Shown here: one piece after another, positions 8,452 through 16,652 of the stretch
How the letters are laid out: each line of letters starts with the position of its first letter
Position numbering within the stretch: position 1 is the stretch's first letter
Assembly: GCA_019113175.1 (NCBI GenBank)
Contig: DXHY01000077.1
Span: 62,001 to 126,000 of the forward strand
Source: Candidatus Eisenbergiella stercoravium
GTDB taxonomy: Bacteria > Bacillota > Clostridia > Lachnospirales > Lachnospiraceae
Length of the DNA stretch: 64,000 bases
Direction: 5' to 3'
Notes under the pieces: model-generated
What the model saw: the letters and a program-made list of their open reading frames with translations, nothing else
Database searches by the model: none
Told to the model about the DNA's origin: nothing
Position numbers and translations under genes: made by a program

Positions 8452-9183
8452 ATGAGACTTCAGCAGGTATTAAGCTACGTCCGCAGGGCGGCGGATGATT
8501 ACCATATGATACAGGAGGGCGACCGGATTGCGGTGGGAATTTCAGGCGGAAAGGATTCTCTGACGCTCCTCTATGCGCTCCATGGGCTTCAGCGGTTTTA
8601 TCCGCAGCATTTTGAACTTCATGCTGTGACGGTGGATCTGGGGTTCCAGAATCTGGATCTGAGCAAAATTGAAAGCATCTGCCGCGATGAGCTTAAGATT
8701 CCCTATACCATCGTGAAGACGGATATTGCAGATGTTATTTTTGAACAGCGGAAGGAATCCAATCCCTGTTCTCTGTGCGCAAAAATGCGCAAGGGCGCGC
8801 TGAACGACGCGATAAAAAGGGAAGGCTGCAATAAGGTTGCCTATGCCCATCATAAGGATGATGTGGTGGAAACCATGCTGATGTCTCTGATTTTCGAAGG
8901 AAGATTCCATACCTTCAGTCCGGTTACTTATCTGGACAGAACGGGAATTACAGTGATCCGCCCTCTTCTCTACATGAATGAGGCGGATGTGATCGGCTTC
9001 GTGAATAAAAATCAGGTTCCTGTGGTAAAAAGTCCCTGTCCGGCGGACGGACATACCAAACGGGAATATGTCAAGCAGCTTCTTAGACAGCTGAATCTGG
9101 AAAATCCCGGCGTGAAGGAGCGGATGTTTACCGCAATCATAACAGGAAACCTGCAGGGCTGGCCTCCTGTGGAAAATCGCTGA
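8452..9183 (+). CDS. TtcA-like PP-loop ATP pyrophosphatase (tRNA thiolation family)
   Basis: Adenylates a tRNA base before sulfur insertion, as in TtcA-type 2-thiocytidine synthesis. SGGKDS (in VGISGGKDSLTLL) is the ATP PP-loop, and CSLCAKMRKG supplies the paired cysteines that in TtcA help bind an Fe-S cluster, with AHHKDDVVETML following. The 243-residue length fits a short TtcA. The start at ATG 8452 (MRLQQVLSYVR) is chosen on homology, and GGAAAGGA lies about 12 bases upstream. A TTG at 8425 is possible. A TATAAT at 8380-8385 lacks a good -35. Confidence 0.85.
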   Translation: MRLQQVLSYVRRAADDYHMIQEGDRIAVGISGGKDSLTLLYALHGLQRFYPQHFELHAVTVDLGFQNLDLSKIESICRDELKIPYTIVKTDIADVIFEQRKESNPCSLCAKMRKGALNDAIKREGCNKVAYAHHKDDVVETMLMSLIFEGRFHTFSPVTYLDRTGITVIRPLLYMNEADVIGFVNKNQVPVVKSPCPADGHTKREYVKQLLRQLNLENPGVKERMFTAIITGNLQGWPPVENR

Positions 9184-9209
9184 AAAGATAGAGAGAAAGA
9201 GAAAGCGCT

Positions 9210-10274
9210 ATGGCGAAGGAAATGAATTACCATGACGAACTGAATAAAAAGAACGTGCTGAAGCTGAGGGAAATCCTGGAGACCCTTCCCGCCTTCTGCA
9301 GGCAGTTTTTCAGAGGCATCGAGGATACCACAGCAACCAGAACGCGCATTGCCTATGCCTATGATCTGAGGGTCTTTTTTGAATTTATCCATAAGACCAA
9401 CGGGGTATACCGGAATACGGATATTGTGGATTTTCCGCTTTCCATTCTCGATCAGATCGGGCGCGAGGATATTGAGGAATATATGGAATATCTCTCCTAT
9501 TATGTGAAGGACGGCGTGGAATATATGAACGACGAGCGGGGAAAGAAACGGAAGCTGGCCTCTCTGCGCAGCTTTTACAACTATTTTTACAGAAATGAGC
9601 TGATTTCAACCAACCCTGCAGTTCTCGTTCCCCTTCCCAAGCTTCATGAGAAGGAAATCGTCCGCATGGAGCCTAATGAGGTGGCTGTCCTGCTCGATGA
9701 GGTGGAGGATGGAAGCGGTCTGACCAAAAAGGAAATGAGTTATCATCAGAAAAACGGAACGAGGGATCTTGCCCTCCTCACTCTTCTGCTCGGAACGGGA
9801 ATCCGTGTATCAGAATGTGTGGGACTGGATCTGAACGACGTGGACTTTGATAATCAGAGACTGAAGGTCCGGCGTAAGGGAGGCTATGAGGATCTGGTTT
9901 ACTTTGGAGAAGAGGTGGCGGAAGCCCTGCAGAACTATCTGGAGGAACGAAAAGCGGTCATTCCTCTTCCCGGCCATGAAGAGGCGCTGTTTCTCTCCAT
10001 GCAGAATAGAAGGCTCACCGTGCGCAGCGTGGAAAAGCTGGTGAAGAAGTACACCTCCCGCGTGACTACGGTAAAGAAAATTACGCCGCATAAGCTTCGC
10101 AGTACCTATGGAACCACCCTGTATCAGGAAACCGGGGACATCTATCTGGTGGCGGATGTGCTGGGGCATAAGGATGTGAATACCACAAGGAAGCATTATG
10201 CGGCGATGAAGGACGAAAACAAGCGCAAAGCAGCCAAAGCTGTCAGGCTCAGGGAAGAATGGGAAAATTCATAG
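9210..10274 (+). CDS. Tyrosine recombinase, XerC/XerD family
   Basis: Site-specific recombinase of 354 residues with an N-terminal SAM-like core-binding domain (about residues 30-150) and a C-terminal catalytic domain. The catalytic residues are visible in order: Arg in GTGIRVSECVGL, Lys region VRRKGG, HKLRSTYGT, then LGHKDVNTTRKHYA with the nucleophilic Tyr. It lies among housekeeping genes with no phage or transposon genes nearby, so a chromosome-dimer-resolution or DNA-maintenance role is more likely than mobility. Its last codons and stop lie inside the left arm of a 20-bp inverted repeat. Confidence 0.88.
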   Translation: MAKEMNYHDELNKKNVLKLREILETLPAFCRQFFRGIEDTTATRTRIAYAYDLRVFFEFIHKTNGVYRNTDIVDFPLSILDQIGREDIEEYMEYLSYYVKDGVEYMNDERGKKRKLASLRSFYNYFYRNELISTNPAVLVPLPKLHEKEIVRMEPNEVAVLLDEVEDGSGLTKKEMSYHQKNGTRDLALLTLLLGTGIRVSECVGLDLNDVDFDNQRLKVRRKGGYEDLVYFGEEVAEALQNYLEERKAVIPLPGHEEALFLSMQNRRLTVRSVEKLVKKYTSRVTTVKKITPHKLRSTYGTTLYQETGDIYLVADVLGHKDVNTTRKHYAAMKDENKRKAAKAVRLREEWENS

Positions 10275-10315
10275 AGTCCAATGGGATAATTCCTCTTGGA
10301 CTCTATGAATTTTCC
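10262..10315. terminator. Long bidirectional hairpin overlapping the recombinase stop codon
   Basis: Perfect 20-bp inverted repeat: left arm 10262-10281, 14-base loop, right arm 10296-10315. The arms begin GGAAAATTC and end TTTTCC on either strand, so a terminator for both the recombinase gene (+) and the convergent kinase gene (-) is plausible. The TAG stop at 10272-10274 is inside the left arm. Confidence 0.75.
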
Positions 10316-10317
10316 CC

Positions 10318-10353
10318 GGGAATTTTTTCCTGGGAATTTTCTCTGGGAATTTT
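10318..10353. repeat. Three direct repeats of GGGAATTTT
   Basis: GGGAATTTT at 10318-10326, 10332-10340 and 10345-10353, spaced 13-14 bases apart, between the long hairpin and the stop codon of the histidine kinase. They echo the end of the hairpin right arm and may have arisen by slippage. Confidence 0.7.
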
Positions 10354-10355
10354 CC

Positions 10356-13130
10356 CTATCTCCTCTGCCCGAACCAGAGAGTCCGAAGCCAGCTGCGGAT
10401 TTTGGACAGGATGCCGCTTTTCGCAGGTCTGTTCGGGTCAGAACCGGTGAATTCCGCTTTTCCGGCAGTGTCAGCATGGGAGATGGAGGCCCGTTTCTGA
10501 TCTTCAGAATCCTCAGAGACCGGAACAGGAAGTTCGATTTCCTGTTTGGCTTCCATTTCCGGTTTCCTGTAAAAACGGTTGTTTCTCTTATTCCATGGCG
10601 CGGGAGGAACCGGGGAGGCGGCTCCGGAAAACTCATGAGCCTCCTGCTTTCCGGCATTCGGGGCATTCTGTGCGGCTGTTCCGTTTCCCTCTTCCTTTTT
10701 GGGAAAGGTCAGAATTGCCTTGAAAAGATCGCCGTCTATTTCAATCCGCATGCTGCCGCCCTGAAGCTCGGCAAAGCTTTTGGCAATGGCAAGCCCAAGT
10801 CCGCTCCCTTCTGTATTCCGGGAACCGTCTCCGCGGACAAAACGCTCTGTCAGTTCGTTCGGATCGACGGACAGCTCTGATGCGGAAATATTTTTCAGCT
10901 CTATTCTCACATATTCCCGATCCATCTCCCTTTCTTCCGTAAGAGTGACATATACTCTCGTATTTTTTAGGGCATATTTGATGATATTGGTGTAAAGGTT
11001 ATCAAATATCCGGTAAGTCTTCTGGCTGTCCAGAGAAAGCAGAATCCTTTTCTCCGGGAAGCGGAACCGAAAATCCAGCCCTGCCGCGCTGATTCTGTCC
11101 TCCTGTTCCAGATAAGCCTGCCTCAACAGGTTGCAGATATCTACATCCACGATCTGCAGGGTGACCGCCTTGCTGCTCGCCTTGCTGATTTCAAACAGAT
11201 CCTCGATCAGAACCTTAAGACGGTTTGCCTTTTTCTGAAGTACGGCAAGATACTCCTCCTTCTTTTCCTCCGTGACACCCGGCTCCTTCAGCAGGTCGAT
11301 ATAGGTAATGATGGCGGTCAGAGGCGTCTTCAGATCATGTGAGACATTGGTGATCAGCTCGGTTTTCATCCGCTGGCTTTTGACCTCCTCATCCACCGCC
11401 CGCTTAAAATCTACCTGAATCCGGCGAAGCTGGGACTTATAGCTTTCAAAAATGCCGAAATCCTCGGAAAGCGCGGTATCCAGATTTCCCTGCGCAATGG
11501 AACTGGTTGCCCGGAGCAGCTTTCTGTATTTCTCCTGAATTCCCATCACGTACCGTTTCAGAATGAAATACACGATAACCGTATATACGATCAGTCCGAA
11601 AATTCCTGCGAACCAGAAACAGCAGATCAGCAGCAGAATGAAGAAATTCACGCCGAGAACCTTCAGGATGATCCTGTTGGCATCGGTACCGATATCATAT
11701 CTGACCAGCTCCGTATAAAATGACCGGAAAGCCCGTTTCACACTGCTGTAAACCTTATGCCAGTATCTGCATATGATGCTCCGTTCTTTCAGATTGCTCC
11801 TTCGGATGCCCGACAGACCTGAACCGATCAGAAAAGCCAGGGCAAAAAGTACGGCAAGAAAAAGGAACATGGCTGCTCTGTCAATCGGAATCCACAGTAT
11901 CCTGCCGTCATTCCCCATACCTGCCCGGATGCTCTGAAGAAATACGCCGTTTTCATATTCCGCGGTGAAACGGATCACCGGATCAATGGAATATCCAACA
12001 AGCAGAATGGCAAGTACGGCTGCCGCTTCAATATACAGTCCCTTTTTCCGGCTGCGGGAAGGCTCACCGGTTTCCTCCTGTTGTGAGAAATGACCGGCGG
12101 ATGAAATCTCGAACTGCGGCTGTACGATCAGGCTCCAGACAAGGCCGGCAGCCGCACAGAGAAGCAGCAGGACAAGATAAACAGGATCAACTCCTGCGCT
12201 GCTGTAGCTGTCTTCCATTGCCTGATAGAGATCGGGTCTCCAGGAGGAGGAATTATCCTGGTTTTGGAGAAGCGCATCATACTGTTCCTGTGTCAGCCCG
12301 TAAATAACCCTCATGTTTTCCGGGCTGTCAAGTGTAAGCTGAAGAACGCCGTATGCTTCGTCATATTCGTCATAAACATGATAGACAGAACTCTGGCCGT
12401 TCTGGTCAAGCTCCTGATGGCTTCCGCCGTCCTCGTTCAGGGACAGCTGTTTTTCATGGCCTGCTGTCTGAACAGTATTGATAAACTGCTTTGCGTTATC
12501 CTGGCAGCGGACGGAAACATTTCCCACATTTCCGGCACTGTCGTATTCAAGGCTCACATAGTAGACATAGCCGGAGCTTCCATTTCCGTCCTGCCCGTCT
12601 GCAGCTACAGCGTTCGGAAGGCTGTTTCCGCTGTTGGAAAGAACCGTGCCGGACTCCAGATCCTCCACATAATAGTCCATCATGCCGCCATAGGAGGACA
12701 GCATCTGCTCATATTCGGAAAGAACGGACTCCAGATTTTCTTTCTGGCGGGCAACGATGCTTTCTGCCCTGCTCCTGATCTGTTCCTGACTGCTCTTGTC
12801 CGTCTCCACAAAGTAATCCGCATTGCTGTCTGAATATCCATAATAAGCAGAGGACATATCTGTCGTGTCCGTTTCCAGGTTCTGCTTCAGATAAAGATCA
12901 GAATAGCTGTATTGTGCCTGATCCGCCTTTTCACGCAGATATTTATACTGAACATAGTTGACGGAAAACAGATTATCCACAAAACTGCGGGAGATCAGAG
13001 GATCTGTATAGGATGCCTGAGCCCTTTCCCTGAAAAAGGGAAAGAGTGACATGAAGATAAGAGCTGCCGCCATTCCGGCCGCAGCCATGCCAAAAAGAAA
13101 ATGTTTATTGCCTTTCCATTTTGTAGCCAA
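10356..13130 (-). CDS. Large multi-pass sensor histidine kinase
   Basis: Sensor of a two-component system, 924 residues. One membrane segment at about 10-32 is followed by a long extracytoplasmic region to about residue 315, and then by several further membrane segments (about 318-340, 370-390, 420-440 and 500-535). The HisKA motif VSHDLKTPLTA carries the phospho-accepting His, and the ATPase domain ends with TEGSGLGLAIAKSFAELQGG. An unusual tail of about 130 residues follows the ATPase domain: Pro/Ala/Glu-rich, then a basic, Trp-containing end. The start is TTG 13130, inside the end of the response regulator gene (26-base overlap). The signal sensed is unknown. Confidence 0.9.
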   Translation of the reverse strand: MATKWKGNKHFLFGMAAAGMAAALIFMSLFPFFRERAQASYTDPLISRSFVDNLFSVNYVQYKYLREKADQAQYSYSDLYLKQNLETDTTDMSSAYYGYSDSNADYFVETDKSSQEQIRSRAESIVARQKENLESVLSEYEQMLSSYGGMMDYYVEDLESGTVLSNSGNSLPNAVAADGQDGNGSSGYVYYVSLEYDSAGNVGNVSVRCQDNAKQFINTVQTAGHEKQLSLNEDGGSHQELDQNGQSSVYHVYDEYDEAYGVLQLTLDSPENMRVIYGLTQEQYDALLQNQDNSSSWRPDLYQAMEDSYSSAGVDPVYLVLLLLCAAAGLVWSLIVQPQFEISSAGHFSQQEETGEPSRSRKKGLYIEAAAVLAILLVGYSIDPVIRFTAEYENGVFLQSIRAGMGNDGRILWIPIDRAAMFLFLAVLFALAFLIGSGLSGIRRSNLKERSIICRYWHKVYSSVKRAFRSFYTELVRYDIGTDANRIILKVLGVNFFILLLICCFWFAGIFGLIVYTVIVYFILKRYVMGIQEKYRKLLRATSSIAQGNLDTALSEDFGIFESYKSQLRRIQVDFKRAVDEEVKSQRMKTELITNVSHDLKTPLTAIITYIDLLKEPGVTEEKKEEYLAVLQKKANRLKVLIEDLFEISKASSKAVTLQIVDVDICNLLRQAYLEQEDRISAAGLDFRFRFPEKRILLSLDSQKTYRIFDNLYTNIIKYALKNTRVYVTLTEEREMDREYVRIELKNISASELSVDPNELTERFVRGDGSRNTEGSGLGLAIAKSFAELQGGSMRIEIDGDLFKAILTFPKKEEGNGTAAQNAPNAGKQEAHEFSGAASPVPPAPWNKRNNRFYRKPEMEAKQEIELPVPVSEDSEDQKRASISHADTAGKAEFTGSDPNRPAKSGILSKIRSWLRTLWFGQRR

Positions 13131-13821
13131 CGCCCCACACCACCTTTAAATACTTCGGATTTTTCGGATCAATTTCAATTTTCTCCCTGATCTTACGGAT
13201 GTGGACCATAATGGTATCGGTATTGATCGCCTTTTCGTTCCAGATGCGTTCATAAATCTCATCGGCAGAGAAAACCCGGCCGGGATTCTTGATCAGCAGC
13301 AGAAGAATTTTGAATTCAATCGGGGTCAGACGCACCGGATTTCCATCCACAAATACTTCCACGGTTTCCTCATTCACTTCGATACCGCCGAGCACATGGT
13401 AAGTATCCTTTTCCGGTTCAGATGCCTTGCTGAGAGCCTCCAGATATCTGGCATGCCTGCGCAGGTGGGAATTTACTCTTGCAAGAAGCTCCATCGTGGT
13501 AAACGGTTTAGTCACATAGTCATCCGCACCCATATTCAGCCCCATGATCTTATCCACCTCTTCAGACTTGGCAGAAAGCATGATAACGGGGAAATCGTAT
13601 CCTTTTTCCCGAACCTTCATCATCATGGTGATGCCGTCCATCCGGGGCATCATGATATCAACAATAGCCAGATGAATCTCTTCCTTCTCAATAATTTCCA
13701 GCCCTTCCACACCGTCACCGGCCTGAAATACCACATAACCCTGATTCCTCAGATAGATGTCGATTCCCTCTCTGATATCCTTATCATCCTCTACAACCAG
13801 AATATGATTTGTTTCCAACAC
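13105..13821 (-). CDS. OmpR/PhoB-type response regulator
   Basis: DNA-binding response regulator, 238 residues, partner of the kinase encoded directly downstream. The receiver domain (about 5-120) has the acidic pair in VVEDDKD, the phospho-acceptor Asp in IVDIMMPRMDG, and Lys in DDYVTKPF. The winged-helix domain (about 145-235) includes LTPIEFKILLLLIKNPGRVFSA and the recognition region MVHIRKIREKI, ending in VWGVGYK. It probably autoregulates the pair from the extended -10 promoter upstream. Confidence 0.94.
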   Translation of the reverse strand: MLETNHILVVEDDKDIREGIDIYLRNQGYVVFQAGDGVEGLEIIEKEEIHLAIVDIMMPRMDGITMMMKVREKGYDFPVIMLSAKSEEVDKIMGLNMGADDYVTKPFTTMELLARVNSHLRRHARYLEALSKASEPEKDTYHVLGGIEVNEETVEVFVDGNPVRLTPIEFKILLLLIKNPGRVFSADEIYERIWNEKAINTDTIMVHIRKIREKIEIDPKNPKYLKVVWGVGYKMERQ

Positions 13822-13917
13822 TATGAACCTCCCTGTGAATGATTATGACTGATATGATCCAGCCCCTGTACCGGTCTCAGCCGGAAACAGAATACCGGAG
13901 CGGCCAGTACCAAAGGC

Positions 13918-13923
13918 ATTATA
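13918..13923 (-). promoter_or_regulatory. Extended -10 promoter for the response regulator/kinase pair
   Basis: On the minus strand the sequence reads TGCTATAAT, a TGn-extended perfect -10, about 95 bases before the response regulator start. No good -35 is seen, which is usual for extended -10 promoters. Confidence 0.5.
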
Positions 13924-13951
13924 GCACATATCCCGTCATGCCGCCACAGGC

Positions 13952-14003
13952 TGTGAAAACAAACGTGGCTGCGTAAATGTGAAAACAAACGTGACTGCGT
14001 AAA
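13952..14003. repeat. 26-bp tandem duplication in an intergenic region
   Basis: Two adjacent 26-base units (13952-13977 and 13978-14003) beginning TGTGAAAACAAACGTG and differing at one base. They lie upstream of the kinase operon promoter in the 354-base gene-free stretch 13822-14175. Apart from this repeat, the extended -10 and an A/T-rich hairpin near 14117-14146, that stretch shows no coding potential. Confidence 0.8.
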
Positions 14004-14161
14004 TGACTGTTCCAGATAAAATTTGTTCCGGAGAGACTTTTGTTCCGTTCGATCAGGACATGATCAGAATATACGGAAAAGCTGAAAAATGCGGGCAGAA
14101 AAAACAGAAGAATTTCTTAAAAAAAGCTTTCTTTTTCTGAAAAGCAGGAGCTGTAGCGCTG

Positions 14162-14191
14162 GGAATTCAGGCGCTTCACCGCCTGAATTCC
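14162..14191. repeat. 12-bp inverted repeat around the yneA stop codon
   Basis: GGAATTCAGGCG (14162-14173) and CGCCTGAATTCC (14180-14191), a perfect stem with a 6-base loop. The stop codon of the minus-strand LysM gene lies at the loop edge. No T tract follows on the minus strand, so it may protect the mRNA end or only slow polymerase. Confidence 0.7.
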
Positions 14192-14529
14192 GAAGAATAG
14201 TACGGAATGATCAGATAATCTCCCTGATGGATATCGGAATCAAGAAGATGATTGATCTGTATCACTTCCTGAAGGAAATCCTGTCCTGATTCAAAATGTT
14301 CGTCTCCATATTCAGCTGCTATCGACCACAGGGTATCGCCCTTCTCAATACGGATGCTGGTATAATACTTATAGGCAATGTCTGAGGAAGCATCCTCAGC
14401 TCTGACAATGAAGCTGCCGCCTGCCATTGACAACGCAAGGAGAACGACAGTCGCAAAGAGAGCCAGACGACGTCTGAGCTGACGCTGTCTTCTGATCCGG
14501 TTTCTTCTGATTCTCTCTTCCGCATTCAT
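14176..14529 (-). CDS. yneA: LysM-domain cell division suppressor, YneA-like
   Basis: Small membrane-anchored LysM protein of 117 residues. It has a very basic N-terminus (many Arg), one membrane segment at about residues 20-40 (LALFATVVLLALSMAGG) and an extracytoplasmic LysM domain (IEKGDTLWSIAAEYGD, then QINHLLDSDIHQGDYLIIPY). In Bacillus, YneA halts division after DNA damage and is transcribed divergently from lexA, exactly as here. Two LexA boxes lie just upstream. Start ATG 14529 has GGAGGG six bases before it. Function is inferred from synteny, SOS boxes and domain layout. Confidence 0.85.
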   Translation of the reverse strand: MNAEERIRRNRIRRQRQLRRRLALFATVVLLALSMAGGSFIVRAEDASSDIAYKYYTSIRIEKGDTLWSIAAEYGDEHFESGQDFLQEVIQINHLLDSDIHQGDYLIIPYYSSEFRR

Positions 14530-14559
14530 AAGTTCCCTCCTCATGGCAAAGTATCGTAT

Positions 14560-14586
14560 CGAACAGATGTTACGAACACACGTTCC
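14560..14586. promoter_or_regulatory. Two tandem LexA (SOS) boxes
   Basis: CGAACACACGTTCC at 14573-14586 matches the Gram-positive consensus CGAACRNRYGTTYC at every position. CGAACAGATGTTAC at 14560-14573 matches at 13 of 14. They share one base and lie 31-57 bases before the yneA start, in the right place to block its transcription. Confidence 0.9.
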
Positions 14587-14650
14587 TTTAAACTGTATCT
14601 GAATTATATCGAACACAGATTCGAATGTCAAGAGAAAACCGGAGAAAAAT

Positions 14651-14664
14651 CGAACAGATTTTCG
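14651..14664. promoter_or_regulatory. Weaker LexA-like box near lexA
   Basis: CGAACAGATTTTCG, two mismatches from the LexA box consensus, on the lexA side of the divergent intergenic region. Another weak match, with three mismatches, begins at 14610. These may give LexA autoregulation. Confidence 0.5.
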
Positions 14665-14771
14665 GAATATGCGTTTGCTTTTTATCCCGTTCTATGTTAT
14701 ACTTTTTCAAAAGAAAAAAGGGAAACAGGCGGTTCCGATCAGGGAAAAACCGCTGAAGGAGGATAAGATTT

Positions 14772-15392
14772 ATGGCACAGGGAAAGATCACTGCGAAGCA
14801 GCAGGAAATCCTTTCATTCATAAAGGAGCAGATACTGGAGAAGGGATATCCGCCCGCAGTAAGGGAGATCTGCGAAGCGGTGCATCTGAAGTCCACTTCT
14901 TCTGTCCATTCTCATCTGGAGACGCTGGAGAAGAACGGCTTTATCCGGCGGGACCCCACCAAGCCGCGTGCGATTGAGATCTGTGATGACAGCTTTCAGG
15001 CCGTCAGATCGGAGATGGTCAGCCTGCCGGTGATCGGCAATGTTGCGGCAGGACAGCCTATTCTCGCGGAGGAAAATATTGATAGCTATTTCCCGGTTCC
15101 TTCCGAATACGTCCCGAACGGGGAGCCTTCCTTTATTCTGAAGGTCCGTGGAGATTCCATGGTGAATGCGGGAATCCGCAATGGGGATCAGATTTTTGTG
15201 CAGAGCTGCTCCAACGCGCGCAACGGCGATATCGTTGTGGCGCTCATTGAGGATTCCGCCACGGTTAAGACCTTCTATCGGGAAAAGGGCCATATCCGTC
15301 TGCAGCCGGAGAATGACACCATGGATCCGATTATTGTAAACGACTGCAGAGTTCTTGGAAAGGTGTTCGGCGTATTCCGGATTTATAAATAA
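14772..15392 (+). CDS. lexA: LexA SOS repressor
   Basis: Transcriptional repressor of the SOS regulon, cleaved when RecA filaments form on damaged DNA. The N-terminal winged helix (about residues 1-70) contains GYPPAVREICEAVHLKSTSS. The autocleavage site is Ala93-Gly94 (VAAGQP), and the catalytic dyad is Ser129 (GDSMVNAGI) and Lys166 (ATVKTFYRE). All residues needed for self-cleavage are present, and 206 residues is the normal length. AAGGAGG lies just before the ATG. It is transcribed divergently from yneA. Confidence 0.97.
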   Translation: MAQGKITAKQQEILSFIKEQILEKGYPPAVREICEAVHLKSTSSVHSHLETLEKNGFIRRDPTKPRAIEICDDSFQAVRSEMVSLPVIGNVAAGQPILAEENIDSYFPVPSEYVPNGEPSFILKVRGDSMVNAGIRNGDQIFVQSCSNARNGDIVVALIEDSATVKTFYREKGHIRLQPENDTMDPIIVNDCRVLGKVFGVFRIYK

Positions 15393-15628
15393 TGCTCCCG
15401 GAGGGGAAAGAAATAGGAAACCTCACAGTTTTCCGCTATCCGGCGGCACAGATTTACCGTGCGTTCCATGATCGGTTCGATCATCTCCTCCTCCGCGTCA
15501 ATGTCCAGTATGGAAAGATCTTCCGTAATGCTGACAGAATGAACGCCTTCCATATTTCCCATCTGCTCCAGCAGCCTTCCCGCTGTTCCGGCATCCGGCA
15601 GATGGGATACATGATATTTTCTTAACAC
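15383..15628 (-). CDS. Small protein resembling a heavy-metal-associated fold
   Basis: 81-residue protein of unknown function. The pattern (YHVSHLPDAGTAGRLLEQMGNMEGVHSVSI followed by LSILDIDAEEEMIEPIMERTVNLCRRI, broken here into parts) suggests the beta-alpha-beta-beta-alpha-beta fold of HMA metallochaperones. The MxCxxC metal motif is absent, so metal binding is not implied. It starts with GTG 15628, preceded by a run of GGAAGGAAGG, and its 3' end overlaps that of lexA by 10 bases on the other strand. No partner genes point to a role. Confidence 0.5.
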   Translation of the reverse strand: MLRKYHVSHLPDAGTAGRLLEQMGNMEGVHSVSITEDLSILDIDAEEEMIEPIMERTVNLCRRIAENCEVSYFFPLREHYL

Positions 15629-15764
15629 TGTCTTTTTTCCTTCCTTCCTGTTTGGATCAGCTGTTGTCCGGAAGCGCCGGTACTGCTTCGACCGCTTCTA
15701 TTTATTTACAGCATTTCCATTTTCCGGGAAGTTTAAACATAATTCGGTCAGACGTGTATTTTTT

Positions 15765-16433
15765 TCAGGCGGATTTAACCCGGTACCAGTAAAGATAGAT
15801 CTCCTGAAAACCGAGGGAACGATAGAGAGAAAGAGCCTCCAGATTGGAAGCAAGGACCTGCAGGTGGGCGCTTTTGGCTCCGCCCTGAAAGCCTTCCTCC
15901 ATGAGAGCTCTGCAGACGGCTGTGCCGAGTCCCTTTCGGCGGTGTTTCCGGTTCACATGGATATCATACAGTTCAATGGTATCTTCCTCAAAAATGCCCA
16001 GTCCGCTGGCGATGACTTCATCTTTTTCATGGATAAATACTTCTATTCTGTTATCCTTCCGTCTGATATCCGGCTGCGGCTGTCTTTCCTTTCCGCACTG
16101 CAGTTGTACTGCAAATCCGTCTGCCCTGCATTCCAGAACTCTTGTTTTTCCCATAAGGGAATAGCCTCTCTGTTCAAGCTGCTGATCCAGGGCTGAGGGA
16201 ACGTTGGATGTCATTTTGAATGCACAGGGAAGGGAACGGGCCGCAAATTTTTTCTCGCAGACATCAATTTTCTCCTCATAGGAACGGGTGGACAGGTAAA
16301 GTGGAAGCACGCAGCTGTCGCGCCAGCTGCCTTCTCCCCGAAAGCGCAGAATCCAGCCGTCATATACCTCCGTATGAATTGAGGGGGATGTATTCAAAGA
16401 AAGCTCCTCATATCTGAGCGCCGCAAAATTCAT
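15765..16433 (-). CDS. GNAT family N-acetyltransferase
   Basis: 222-residue GNAT-fold protein. The C-terminal half has the acetyl-CoA-binding motif in VNRKHRRKGLGTAVCRALMEEG, followed by HLQVLASNLEALSLYRSLGF, typical of motif A and motif B. The N-terminal half (WILRFRGEGSWRDSCVLPLY) suits the GNAT clade with a degenerate first half. The substrate is unknown. It is a single gene, divergent from the AraC regulator. Confidence 0.88.
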   Translation of the reverse strand: MNFAALRYEELSLNTSPSIHTEVYDGWILRFRGEGSWRDSCVLPLYLSTRSYEEKIDVCEKKFAARSLPCAFKMTSNVPSALDQQLEQRGYSLMGKTRVLECRADGFAVQLQCGKERQPQPDIRRKDNRIEVFIHEKDEVIASGLGIFEEDTIELYDIHVNRKHRRKGLGTAVCRALMEEGFQGGAKSAHLQVLASNLEALSLYRSLGFQEIYLYWYRVKSA

Positions 16434-16652
16434 GGTGTTTCCGCCTTTCCAAAAAATCTGTCCTGTCTGAGCTTATTTTATCAAACGAAAAAAGAATAGA
16501 ATACCTGATTGGTGCTTTCAATCTTGCATATAGTGCTTTTGTGTCTTATAATAGCCTCAATGAAAAACGAAAAAAGGCAAATGCAGGAAGCCTGCACGAA
16601 CCGGCGGATTTATGCAGGCTGCATGCGACGGCAGAAACAGGGGGAAAAGCGG

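Noticed and set aside
9210..10274. Recombinase as an integrase of a mobile element
   Set aside because: No phage, conjugation or cargo genes and no att-like direct repeats nearby; it lies among housekeeping genes.
10262..10315. 20-bp dyad as a dif site for the adjacent Xer-type recombinase
   Set aside because: dif has about 11-bp arms and a 6-bp centre. Here the arms are 20 bp with a 14-base loop and end in T-rich tails, which fits a terminator better.
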